This document shows, one piece after another, positions 4,701-12,297 of a stretch of DNA of 25,886 nucleotides. Within the stretch, counting starts at the first letter, position 1. The number at the start of each line of letters is the position of its first letter. The notes below the pieces were generated by a model that was not told the origin of the DNA, ran no database searches, and saw only the letters and a program-made list of their open reading frames with translations. Location of the stretch: assembly GCA_049511115.1 (NCBI GenBank), contig JBEKYH010000025.1, positions 1-25,886 of the forward strand. The letters are read 5' to 3'. Both the position numbers and the translations under genes were made by a program. Source of the DNA: JBEKYH01 sp049511115. GTDB lineage: Bacteria > Planctomycetota > Phycisphaerae > Tepidisphaerales > Tepidisphaeraceae.

Positions 4701-7229
4701 ATGAACATGGCGAACACCGCGTCAGCAACCAAGCCGTCCGCGCCCGCCGAAAAATCCGAAGTGGCGGCGCAACTGATGAAGCAGTACGGCTGCGGCCCGA
4801 TCCAGTTCACCGGCGCTGACGGCCTTTACGAGCGGCATCTCCTCTTCGACAATGTAAAGGACCCCGCCACCACCGGTCCGCGCGAGCATTTTGAAGCCTT
4901 TTCGCGCTCCATCCGCGACGCGCTCTCGCAGCGCTGGGTGGCCACGGAAAAGACCTACCAGCGCGAGAACCCCAAGCGCATTTACTATCTCTCCTTGGAA
5001 TTCCTCATCGGCCGCTCGCTGGCGAATAACGTCACCAACCTCCTTCTCGGTCCGCTGACGGAGCACGCCGCGGCGAAAAATCACCTGAACTGGCTCCTGA
5101 TGCTCGAACAGGAACCTGACGCGGGCCTGGGCAACGGCGGATTGGGCCGCCTGGCCGCCTGCTTTCTGGACTCCATGGCCACCATGGAACTTCCCGCGAC
5201 CGGGTACGGCCTGCGCTATGAGTATGGGATATTCAAGCAGTCCATCAAGGATGGCTGGCAGCAGGAAAGCCCCGACAATTGGCTGCGCCGCCCCGACCCG
5301 TGGGAGGTCGCCCGCCCGGGCCAGCAGGTGAAAGTGAATCTCAATTGCGCGTTCAAAATGGACGCCGCCAATCTGCGCGCCATTCCCGGTCAGCCTTCCA
5401 ATCTGATCGGTTTTCCGTACGACCGCCCGGTCGTCGGTTACGGCGGCAAGACCGTCAACACGCTTCGCCTTTGGGAAGCTACCACGTCGGATTACTTCGA
5501 CTTTCAGCGCTTCAGCAGCGGCGATTTCGTCGGCGCGTTGGCCGAGATGCTCACCGCCGAATCGCTCACGCGCGTGCTTTATCCAGACGATTCAACCAGC
5601 CAGGGGAAGGAACTGCGCTTTGTCCAGGAATATTTTCTCGTGGCCTGCTCGCTGGCCGATCTCGTGCGACGTTTCCGCAAGACCAATTCGGATTGGAGTG
5701 TGCTGCCGGATCATGTCGCCATCCAGCTCAACGACACGCATCCGTCCCTGGCCGTCCCGGAATTGATGCGCATTCTTCTCGACGAAGCCAATCTCGGATG
5801 GGATGCCGCGTGGGACATCACCAAGCGTACCCTCGCCTACACCAACCACACGCTGCTGCCCGAAGCACTGGAGAAATGGCCCGTCCACTGGTTCGAAGTG
5901 CTTCTGCCGCGCCATCTGGAAATCATTTACGAGATCAACCGGCGCTTGCTCGATGAGGTGCGCGTCAAATTCCCCGGCGACGAGGGCCGCGCCGAGCGCA
6001 TCAGCCTCGTCGAAGAAACCAACGGGCGAACCATCCGCATGGCCAATCTCGCCATCGTCGGATCGCATAGCACCAATGGCGTGGCGCGCATTCATTCCGG
6101 CTTGCTGCGCGCAAAAACAGTCAAGGACCTGGCCGAACTTTATCCTGAGCGATTCAACAACAAGACCAACGGCGTCACCCCGCGCCGCTGGCTGCTTTTA
6201 TCCAACCCGCCGCTTGCTCACGCAATCAGCCAGGCGATCGGCGATGGCTGGATCACCGATCTCGGTCAACTCGCCAGGCTCAAGCCGCTGGCCGACGACA
6301 AGGGATTCCGCGATGCCTTCCTCAAGGCCAAACATGAAGCAAAAGTGCATTTCGCCGATTGGCTGAAAACCGGCACGGGGCAAGTCGTCGATCCCAACAC
6401 TATGTTTGACTGCCAGATCAAGCGGATTCATGAATACAAGCGGCAACTGCTCAACGCGCTCCGCATCGTGGTCCTGTACAACCGCCTGCGCGCCAACCCC
6501 AATCTCAACATTCCCCCGCGGACGTTTCTCTTCGCCGGCAAAGCGGCGCCGGCGTATCACCTGGCCAAAGTCATCATCAAGTTCATCAATAATCTGGCCG
6601 GCACGATCGATGGTGATCCCATCGTGCGCGGCAAAATGAAAGTCCTGTTCCTCTCGGAATACTCCGTGACGCTCGCGGAGCGTTTGATTCCCGCGGGCGA
6701 CGTATCCAATCAGATTTCCACCGCCGGCTACGAAGCGAGCGGCACAAGCAACATGAAATTCATGATGAACGGCGCGCTGACCCTGGGCACGCGCGACGGG
6801 GCGACCATCGAGATGGCCGAGGCGGCAGGCGAGGAAAACTTCTTCCTGTTCGGCCTGACCGCAAAACAGGTGGCCGACAGCGCCGGCTGGTACAACCCTC
6901 ATTGGCATTACGACCATGAGCCGGAGACCCGCGCGGCTCTTGACATGATTTTCTCCGATCATTTCAGCCGCAATGAGCCTGGCGTCTTCAATGAACTGCG
7001 CGACACGCTCCTCACCCGCGGCGACCGCTATATGCACCTGGCGGATCTCAGGAGTTATCTCGACGCGGATCAGAAGTTGTTGGACTTGTACGCCGATCAG
7101 CACGCCTGGGCCCGCAAGGCGATTTTGAACGTCGCCGCCTCGGGAGGATTCTCCAGCGACCGGACCATTGCCGAATACGCGTCGGAAATCTGGAACGTCA
7201 AGCCCTGCCCCGTCGTGTGGAAGGCGTGA
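4701..7229 (+). CDS. glgP: Glycogen/alpha-glucan phosphorylase
   Basis: An 842-residue GT35 phosphorylase of full family length. It releases glucose-1-phosphate from alpha-1,4-glucan using pyridoxal phosphate. The PLP site signature EASGTSNMKFMMN is intact, with the Schiff-base lysine at K686, and the active-site regions YYLSLEFLIGRSL, DAGLGNGGLGRLAACFLDS, NDTHPSLAVPELMR and IKRIHEYKRQL are all present. The ATG at 4701 follows GGAGG at 4686-4690; a second ATG at 4707 is possible with GGAG at 4695. It is preceded by the Kai/PAS/MpsC/DUF2934 genes on the same strand and ends 17 nt from the convergent acyltransferase. The N-terminal regulatory extension of eukaryotic phosphorylases is not evident. 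Confidence 0.97.
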   Translation: MNMANTASATKPSAPAEKSEVAAQLMKQYGCGPIQFTGADGLYERHLLFDNVKDPATTGPREHFEAFSRSIRDALSQRWVATEKTYQRENPKRIYYLSLEFLIGRSLANNVTNLLLGPLTEHAAAKNHLNWLLMLEQEPDAGLGNGGLGRLAACFLDSMATMELPATGYGLRYEYGIFKQSIKDGWQQESPDNWLRRPDPWEVARPGQQVKVNLNCAFKMDAANLRAIPGQPSNLIGFPYDRPVVGYGGKTVNTLRLWEATTSDYFDFQRFSSGDFVGALAEMLTAESLTRVLYPDDSTSQGKELRFVQEYFLVACSLADLVRRFRKTNSDWSVLPDHVAIQLNDTHPSLAVPELMRILLDEANLGWDAAWDITKRTLAYTNHTLLPEALEKWPVHWFEVLLPRHLEIIYEINRRLLDEVRVKFPGDEGRAERISLVEETNGRTIRMANLAIVGSHSTNGVARIHSGLLRAKTVKDLAELYPERFNNKTNGVTPRRWLLLSNPPLAHAISQAIGDGWITDLGQLARLKPLADDKGFRDAFLKAKHEAKVHFADWLKTGTGQVVDPNTMFDCQIKRIHEYKRQLLNALRIVVLYNRLRANPNLNIPPRTFLFAGKAAPAYHLAKVIIKFINNLAGTIDGDPIVRGKMKVLFLSEYSVTLAERLIPAGDVSNQISTAGYEASGTSNMKFMMNGALTLGTRDGATIEMAEAAGEENFFLFGLTAKQVADSAGWYNPHWHYDHEPETRAALDMIFSDHFSRNEPGVFNELRDTLLTRGDRYMHLADLRSYLDADQKLLDLYADQHAWARKAILNVAASGGFSSDRTIAEYASEIWNVKPCPVVWKA

Positions 7230-7246
7230 TGGCCGCGTCGATTGAC

Positions 7247-8152
7247 CTAAGCTCGTTGCAGCAACAGCCACTGATCGGGGAAGGCTCGTATTTGCGCTTC
7301 GGTCACGCGAGCCAATTCCAATAGCGCCGGATGGGCCGCATCATGGCTCGGTTCTTCCTCCCGGCCCACTTCAATCGGCGCCTCGATCATCAGCTTGATT
7401 TTCCCCCGCGATGTGCGAACGCTGAAAATCGGCACGATCGGCGCGCCGCTGGCCATTGCCAGCTTGACCGGACTGGCGGGTAGCTCCATCTGGGCGCCCA
7501 GGAACGGGACCAATTGCCCCTTTTGCCCGGGAAGAACGCGATCTCCCTGGATGACTACCACCTGGTCGTCCAGAAGCGCCTGCCGGAGGCTGATCCACAT
7601 CGTCCACCCCTGGTCAACGATCACTTCGTGCACGCCCAGCCGCGCGCGCAGGTCGGATCGCTGACGTTCAAATTCGCTGATCGCATCGCGCCGAAACAGG
7701 ACGTGAATATGCTCCTCCATTTCGCGCAGGGCCGCCAGCGCCACCTCAAACGATCCCATGTGGGCCGTCACGACGATCATGCCGCGCCGCAGGGCGCGGG
7801 CGCGCTGGTAATTCTCGCGTCCCTCGATCTGGTCGATTCGCGAAAGTAGTTCCTTCGCCCCTTTTCCGCGGCTGAATCCCACATCGCAGCAGAAGAGGTA
7901 AAAGCTGTTGAGCGTCGCCCGGGCCAGGCGGTTTTGCGCGCGGCGGGTTGAATCCGGGCCCAGCACGCGCCTGGCATTGCACCGCGTTCCGCGCCGAATC
8001 GCCGGTGAAAAGGCGAACGCCGCCGCGCAAAGGAGCGGGCGTGCGGCCGTCAGCACCGCGGGCGCATGGGCACACAGCCAGAAAAATCGGCGCAGCCAGA
8101 ATCGTGAGAGAGCTTCACGCCATCGAGCGGCTTGATCGTTGGGGGGTTCCAT
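7247..8152 (-). CDS. LpxL/HtrB-type acyltransferase
   Basis: A 301-residue member of the lipid A acyltransferase (LpxL/LpxM, HtrB) family, of usual length, with a hydrophobic stretch near the N-terminus (about 20-50). The catalytic H-x4-E motif is HMGSFE (H131, E136). The central block VVIQGDRVLPGQKG and the PASPVKLAMASGAPIVPIF strand are typical. Enzymes of this kind in aryl-polyene clusters are thought to attach acyl or aryl-polyene chains to a lipid. Membership of the pigment cluster here is inferred from its position, 3 nt after the LolA-like gene on the same strand. No clear ribosome site precedes the ATG, consistent with coupling. It is the last gene of the minus-strand run and faces glgP. 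Confidence 0.9.
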   Translation of the reverse strand: MEPPNDQAARWREALSRFWLRRFFWLCAHAPAVLTAARPLLCAAAFAFSPAIRRGTRCNARRVLGPDSTRRAQNRLARATLNSFYLFCCDVGFSRGKGAKELLSRIDQIEGRENYQRARALRRGMIVVTAHMGSFEVALAALREMEEHIHVLFRRDAISEFERQRSDLRARLGVHEVIVDQGWTMWISLRQALLDDQVVVIQGDRVLPGQKGQLVPFLGAQMELPASPVKLAMASGAPIVPIFSVRTSRGKIKLMIEAPIEVGREEEPSHDAAHPALLELARVTEAQIRAFPDQWLLLQRA

Positions 8153-8155
8153 GCG

Positions 8156-8887
8156 TCAGTGAGAAGTTTGCGCCGGCGCGGAATCCAGCGGGTGAGAGAC
8201 GGTGGTATCGATGGGGACCTTGAGTGCCAGGGAGGCGGCGTCAATTCCGCTGTTGGCCCGCAGGTCTGAAAATGTGATCTGCGTGCGGTCGCCGTCGGAA
8301 TCTGTCGTCTGCACCATTAAGGTTAATCCCGTTGCCGGGTCCAGCGCCACGACGACGCGCTCAATGTGCCGTGCCAGTTCAGCGTCGGTGGGCGTCAACT
8401 GGAGGACGACAGCCCCGGGATGAGCCGACACCGCTTGCGCCATCCCATTGGCGAGGTCGTCCGCCGTCGCCGGCTCGATCGCAAAATGCTTTTCAATCGT
8501 CCCCAGCCGCGGCAGGGGGGAGCTGAGCAAATCGCCCAGGCGCTGGTCGATCGCGTAAATCTCCTCCAGTTTTTGGCCCGGATAATACAGGATCAATTGC
8601 GATTGATCGGCATACAGCGTGCACGGCTCGGGTTGCTGTGTATCCCAGCGAATGACCGCGCCGGCGCAGCGCACCGTGCCCGTCGAAATCAGCGGCTTCT
8701 TAAGTAGGGCCGTGAATTTGTCCTGCTCGAAGCGGGCCGACAGGTCTTTCACGCCGCCGGCGGCTGCGTCGATTTGCACGAGCTTGGATTGAAGCTGAGG
8801 GTCGATGCCGGAAGGCTGTGTCGCCGGCTCGGTTAATCCAGCGACGGAGACGCACATCGCGCCAACGTATGCACGGACTCCCTTCAT
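8156..8887 (-). CDS. LolA-like periplasmic lipoprotein/lipid carrier
   Basis: A 243-residue protein with an Ala/Val-rich N-terminus that looks like a weak signal peptide (about 1-22). A LolA-type beta-sheet domain follows: DLSARFEQDKFTALLKKPL with GTVRC near 68-72, then ILYYPGQKLEEIY and a GDRTQITFSDLRAN segment. LolA-like proteins of this sort recur in aryl-polyene and flexirubin clusters, where they probably chaperone the hydrophobic product or a lipoprotein across the periplasm; this is inferred from the family. Its start overlaps the stop of the ACP-dehydratase gene by 4 nt (ATGA), and the LpxL-like gene follows after 3 nt, so the three are translationally linked. The divergence is too great to call it the housekeeping lolA. 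Confidence 0.82.
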   Translation of the reverse strand: MKGVRAYVGAMCVSVAGLTEPATQPSGIDPQLQSKLVQIDAAAGGVKDLSARFEQDKFTALLKKPLISTGTVRCAGAVIRWDTQQPEPCTLYADQSQLILYYPGQKLEEIYAIDQRLGDLLSSPLPRLGTIEKHFAIEPATADDLANGMAQAVSAHPGAVVLQLTPTDAELARHIERVVVALDPATGLTLMVQTTDSDGDRTQITFSDLRANSGIDAASLALKVPIDTTVSHPLDSAPAQTSH

Positions 8888-9648
8888 TTGCCACCGGAGC
8901 CATTCGATCCGCCCCAGCTTAGCGTCACCGTTCCCCCGGCGACCTTCTTACCGGCGCAGGTGGCTTCAACGTCATATTGAAACAGCGTTCCCATCTGCCG
9001 CGCTACGCGGGAGCGCAATTCAATCTCCGCTGGTGGCGCGATTGCCGCTTCGAAGCGAACGTCCACCTGCGCCAGCCGCCCGCCGGCGTTGGGGATGTTT
9101 GCCGCCAGCCCACTAAGCTGGGCCAATGCCTCGGCGATCAGCACGCCCGGCACCAGGGGACAGCCGGGGAAATGCCCCGCGAAAAAATCCTCGCTGCCGG
9201 AAACTGACCATACTCCCTCGGCCGATTGTCCGGGCACAAGCGCGGTGACGCGCGACACAAATCGAAACGGCGGCTGATGCGGCAGGCGGCTCAGGGGATC
9301 GATCTCCGCCGAATTCACAGCCGCCGTCGCGCCGCCAGCGGCACGGTTGTTCATCTGCTCAATAAGATAACTCACCAGCGTCCCCACGTTCTGGAATATC
9401 TTCTTCCCCATTTCCGCGCTGTTGATCTTGATGGCAAACTCGCGTTCCACGCTGGCCAGCAGCATGAGAATATCCAGCGAGTCGATGTCCGCGTCGCCGC
9501 CCACAAACGGCATGGTTTCGTCGATAACAATGTCGCTCCCCAGCTTCAGATCGCGCCGCATGATTTTCCGCACGCGCTCTAAAATCGCCGTCCGATCAGA
9601 GGCGGTGGAATTGAAAGTTGGTTGGGACAGAATTGTCGTTGCATCCAT
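8884..9648 (-). CDS. Acyl carrier protein-3-hydroxyacyl dehydratase fusion
   Basis: A 254-residue fusion of two type II fatty-acid/polyketide parts. Residues about 20-100 are an ACP whose phosphopantetheine site is DIDSLD (Ser57). Residues about 120-250 are a FabZ/ApeI-like hot-dog dehydratase: LPHQPPFRFVSRV, catalytic His159 in FAGHFPG and Glu173 in IAEALAQ. The two are joined by an Ala/Asn-rich linker (about 101-116). Carrier and dehydratase normally come as separate genes in aryl-polyene clusters. The protein is expected to hold the growing chain and dehydrate 3-hydroxyacyl intermediates made by the KS-CLF at 21114-23582. The ATG at 9648 lies 15 nt after the methyltransferase stop, with no strong ribosome site; the gene overlaps the LolA-like gene by 4 nt. 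Confidence 0.92.
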   Translation of the reverse strand: MDATTILSQPTFNSTASDRTAILERVRKIMRRDLKLGSDIVIDETMPFVGGDADIDSLDILMLLASVEREFAIKINSAEMGKKIFQNVGTLVSYLIEQMNNRAAGGATAAVNSAEIDPLSRLPHQPPFRFVSRVTALVPGQSAEGVWSVSGSEDFFAGHFPGCPLVPGVLIAEALAQLSGLAANIPNAGGRLAQVDVRFEAAIAPPAEIELRSRVARQMGTLFQYDVEATCAGKKVAGGTVTLSWGGSNGSGGK

Positions 9649-9663
9649 AATGAGAAATCCGAT

Positions 9664-10566
9664 TCATCCAGGTTTGGCGGCCGTGTATTCCGAGAAAATC
9701 CCCAGTTCCAATCGCCGCCGCGGGTTGGCCAGGCCGGTCGCGCGCATCGCTTCCAGAATAATTTCCGGATCGACACAATGGGCAATCGTGTCGCGGTAAT
9801 ACTCCAGCAACAGCCGATCGGACTGGCCGTCGCGCTTGGCCTTCCCACCGGGCAAAACTTTCGATATCGCCGGCACGAGGCGGCCCATGTAATCACCCAG
9901 GAGCATCCGCCGCAGACCCCGGCGCGGGGCGGTGATTTCCAGCATCAACAAAATCCCGCCGGGCTTGAGGACCAAGAAGAACTGCCGCAGCGCCCCCGTC
10001 AGGTCCGCCATGTGGCGCAGGGCGTATCCCATGGAGACAAAATCAAAGGATTCGGGCGCAAATGGCAGTTCCTCGGCGCGCCCGCGCACCAAGGCAATCG
10101 GCAGCGCGCCCGCCGCCTCGGAAAGCATTCCCACGCTCGGGTCAATGCCGATAACTCGGCCCCCCGGTCCCACGATCCCCAGCGCCTCGCGGGCCACCAG
10201 GCCGGTTCCCGTGGCCACGTCGAGCACTTTCATCCCTGGCGAAAGTCCCGCGCGCTTCAGCGCCTCGCGGCGATACCAGCGCCCCGAACCAAGCGACATC
10301 AACTGCTCGAGTCGGTCGTAATGGCCGGCGGCATCATCGAACAGCTTTCCCACGAAACTTCGCCGTTGCTCATCTTCCTGGTAATAGCGGGACAAAACGG
10401 GATGCGGCTTTAGAATCGTCGCGGGAGAGTCGGGGGGCGATGACACAAGCCGGATTGTAACAGGCCCGCGTCGCCTGCCAAAGAACCGACATATTTGCAG
10501 TGTAAGGAATTTGGTAAAGCGACCAACGTCGCTTAACTCGATTGAGCCGGATCGATCGCGCTCCAT
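9664..10566 (-). CDS. UbiE/MenG-like class I SAM methyltransferase
   Basis: A Rossmann methyltransferase with a UbiE-like layout: SFVGKLFDDAAGHYDRLEQLMSLG (70-93), SAM motif I VLDVATGTG (114-122), VIGIDPSVGML, the acidic ELPFAPESFDFVSMGYALRH block and a late ILLMLEITAPRRG strand. It could methylate a quinone or the aromatic head group of the cluster product; its position between PlsC and ACP-DH genes favours the cluster. The start is uncertain. ATG 10566 has GGAG 7 nt upstream but overlaps the PlsC gene by 34 nt and adds about 40 non-conserved residues. GTG 10446 fits a promoter at 10454-10481 but would be almost leaderless. The conserved fold begins near residue 68 of the long form, so both are compatible. 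Confidence 0.85.
   Translation of the reverse strand: MERDRSGSIELSDVGRFTKFLTLQICRFFGRRRGPVTIRLVSSPPDSPATILKPHPVLSRYYQEDEQRRSFVGKLFDDAAGHYDRLEQLMSLGSGRWYRREALKRAGLSPGMKVLDVATGTGLVAREALGIVGPGGRVIGIDPSVGMLSEAAGALPIALVRGRAEELPFAPESFDFVSMGYALRHMADLTGALRQFFLVLKPGGILLMLEITAPRRGLRRMLLGDYMGRLVPAISKVLPGGKAKRDGQSDRLLLEYYRDTIAHCVDPEIILEAMRATGLANPRRRLELGIFSEYTAAKPG
10454..10481 (-). promoter_or_regulatory. Possible internal promoter before the methyltransferase gene
   Basis: On the minus strand TTGGCA (10481-10476) and TACAAT (10459-10454) are spaced by 16 nt and match the sigma-70 consensus at five of six positions each. Transcription would begin near 10447, at the alternative GTG start of the methyltransferase. 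If real, methyltransferase to LpxL-like (about 10446-7247) form a separately driven sub-operon. Sequence support only. Confidence 0.4.
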
Positions 10567-11204
10567 CCCATCGCTCCAATCAATTCCTGGGCCAGCTCGC
10601 GATACGCTCCTTTCAGTTGCCGCAGGAATTGCTCAAATCGCCCGGAATTGTCGGGTTCCGGCGCCACGCGCAGCGGCTCGCCATAAATGACGCCATACCG
10701 CGTTCCCCTCATCGGCATCCAGCTTCCCACGCGGTAAAACTGTGATCCGCCCAGCACCACCGCCGGAACGACCGGGGCGGCGGCCATGTCCGCGATATGC
10801 GCGACTCCGCGATGGATCGCCCCGCCGCTTAGCACGGAAGAAGCCGCCGTGCGCACACCTCCTTCGGGAAAAATTCCCACCACGCGCCCCTGTCGCAATC
10901 GGCGCACCGCCCCCAGCACCGCGCCGGTGTCGGCGCGACCTCGATCCAGATAAAAGACGTTGAACAGCCCAAGAAACCGCCGTGCCGCGGGATTTCTACG
11001 TAGCTCGACGGCGCCCATAAAGTCGATCCGCCGGGGCGTATGATGAATTAGCAGGGGGGCGTCAAAGGGACTGAGGTGATTCGCGGCCAGAATGTATCCT
11101 CCCGGCATTGCCGCCCGCTGTGCGTGCAGCACGAATGGCCGCGAGCAGCCCAAAAACGCCGGTTGGCAAATCCGCCGCGCCAGCCGGTAGGTCATATCGC
11201 TCAT
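10533..11204 (-). CDS. PlsC-type 1-acyl-glycerol-3-phosphate acyltransferase family protein (first of two)
   Basis: A 223-residue LPLAT/PlsC-family protein. The catalytic H-x4-D motif is ANHLSPFD (H43, D48), and the phosphate-binding IFPEGGVRT motif is at 111-119, followed by SGGAIHRGVAHIADMAAAPVVPAVVLG. I chose ATG 11204; the open frame continues to a TTG at 11216, and ATG 11195 is also possible, none with a strong ribosome site. It follows a second PlsC paralogue by 22 nt. Aryl-polyene and xanthomonadin clusters carry such acyltransferases, believed to esterify the product to a glycerol or sugar lipid, and that role is inferred here. Confidence 0.88.
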   Translation of the reverse strand: MSDMTYRLARRICQPAFLGCSRPFVLHAQRAAMPGGYILAANHLSPFDAPLLIHHTPRRIDFMGAVELRRNPAARRFLGLFNVFYLDRGRADTGAVLGAVRRLRQGRVVGIFPEGGVRTAASSVLSGGAIHRGVAHIADMAAAPVVPAVVLGGSQFYRVGSWMPMRGTRYGVIYGEPLRVAPEPDNSGRFEQFLRQLKGAYRELAQELIGAMGWSAIDPAQSS

Positions 11205-11226
11205 ACAGTGCCGCAAATGGAATTTC

Positions 11227-11961
11227 TCAGGGGACTTCCCTCTCGCTGATCTGGTAGCGGGCGCGAAGATCGGCGTAAAGATCCATGAATCGCCGCCGCA
11301 GTTCTTCGGCCATTTCCGCCCGCTGCGCGCGTCGCGTTGCGGCTGCGGCGCGGCCCGGCTTAAAGGGCGGCGGAATCAGCGGCTCGCCGAAGATCACCCA
11401 AAGGCGGCCCCGCCGTACCGGCAGCCACGCATCCACGCGGCTAAGCGATTCCACACCCAGAACGACCACCGGAATGATCGGCGCCTGCGCTGCCATCGCG
11501 ATCAGGCAGGTTCCCCGCTTGATCGGCCCGCCTCGGCAGACCGAATCGGCGCCGCGAGCCACGCCACCTTCGGGAAAGACGCCGATCGCGCGCCCGCCGC
11601 GGGCGCGGACAATCGCGGTGCGAATCGCCCGGACCGGCACGCCGTGCCGCTGAACCGGGAATGCGTCGATCGCCCGCAGGAACCAGGCCGCCGCGCGCGA
11701 GCGGAAGAATTCCGTCCGCGCCATCCAGTCGATCCGCCGCCGCATCAGGATGCTCAGGCTCGGCGATTCCAGGTGTCCCAGGTGTGTGCAGGCCAGAATG
11801 CAGCCGCCGGCCTCGGCCTGACTGGCATTGATCACTTCCACTTTGACGCAAAGGAAAAACGGGATTTGAAATACCCGCCGCACAAACCGGTAGACCCACG
11901 GCGCCCATGGGCGAGGCTCAAAAGTTAGTCGGCCAGGCCGCGCTTCCGCCAGTAAACTCAC
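11227..11961 (-). CDS. PlsC-type acyltransferase family protein (second of two)
   Basis: A 244-residue LPLAT/PlsC-family protein, paralogous to the neighbouring 10533-11204 gene. Its catalytic motif is altered to H-x4-E (CTHLGHLESP; H60, E65) in place of the usual Asp, a substitution that also occurs in the LpxL-type family. The GVFPEGGVARGADS motif and a GTCLIAMAAQAPIIPVVVLG strand are intact. It starts at GTG 11961, with AGGGAG about 9 nt upstream, and is the first gene of the left half of the minus-strand cluster: the 336-bp region before it holds a palindromic repeat and the divergent glycosyltransferase start. Substrate unknown; an acyl transfer in the pigment pathway is inferred from context. 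Confidence 0.87.
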   Translation of the reverse strand: MSLLAEARPGRLTFEPRPWAPWVYRFVRRVFQIPFFLCVKVEVINASQAEAGGCILACTHLGHLESPSLSILMRRRIDWMARTEFFRSRAAAWFLRAIDAFPVQRHGVPVRAIRTAIVRARGGRAIGVFPEGGVARGADSVCRGGPIKRGTCLIAMAAQAPIIPVVVLGVESLSRVDAWLPVRRGRLWVIFGEPLIPPPFKPGRAAAATRRAQRAEMAEELRRRFMDLYADLRARYQISEREVP

Positions 11962-12017
11962 GCCCCACTCTCCCTAAGAACGACCCACTCGCCCCTGTCG
12001 CACACGCGCCGCGGGGC

Positions 12018-12205
12018 AATCGCTTTTGGGATTTCCCCCTCGCCCTGACTTCGGTGAGTCACGTCGAACCGTACTCAGCGAGAGGGTCGGGGTGAGGGTT
12101 CTTCGAAAGTTCGAACTGTCATTGGCCAGTCAAAAATGACCCTCACCCTATCCCTCTCCCTGAGTACATGGAGAGGGGACCAGAGCAACGCGGCCAAAAG
12201 CGATT
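12018..12205. repeat. Nested palindromic repeat (REP/MITE-like) in the 11962-12297 intergenic region
   Basis: Two nested inverted repeats share a centre. The outer arms AATCGCTTTTGG (12018-12029) and CCAAAAGCGATT (12194-12205) match perfectly. The inner arms, 12071-12099 and 12139-12167, are 29 bp each with 25 matches, starting GTACTCAG and rich in GAGAGGG/GGTGAGGG. CCCTCACCC-CCCTCTCCC motifs of this kind are widespread dispersed intergenic repeats in bacteria. No open frame fills it. It separates the PlsC gene from the divergent glycosyltransferase gene. Only one copy is in the window, so mobility cannot be judged. Confidence 0.7.
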
Positions 12206-12222
12206 TCCCTGACACGCGCCGT

Positions 12223-12251
12223 TTGACTCCGCCGCGCGACAGGCTTAATCT
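12223..12251 (+). promoter_or_regulatory. Possible promoter for the GT2-DUF2062 gene
   Basis: TTGACT (12223-12228) and TAATCT (12246-12251) are spaced by 17 nt, just right of the palindromic repeat and about 50 nt before the ATG at 12298. The -35 is good and the -10 is weak (first, second and last bases match). Confidence 0.35.
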
Positions 12252-12297
12252 TTCGTTAGTGCACGACAATTTGTCAAGAACGCCCACATCAGGAATT

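Noticed and set aside
7230..7246. Bidirectional terminator between glgP and the LpxL-like gene
   Set aside because: The gap is only 17 nt and shows no hairpin with a T run on either strand.
6198..7271. 357-residue minus-strand open frame opposite glgP
   Set aside because: Antisense to the conserved C-terminal half of the phosphorylase, including its PLP site, and with no recognisable domain.
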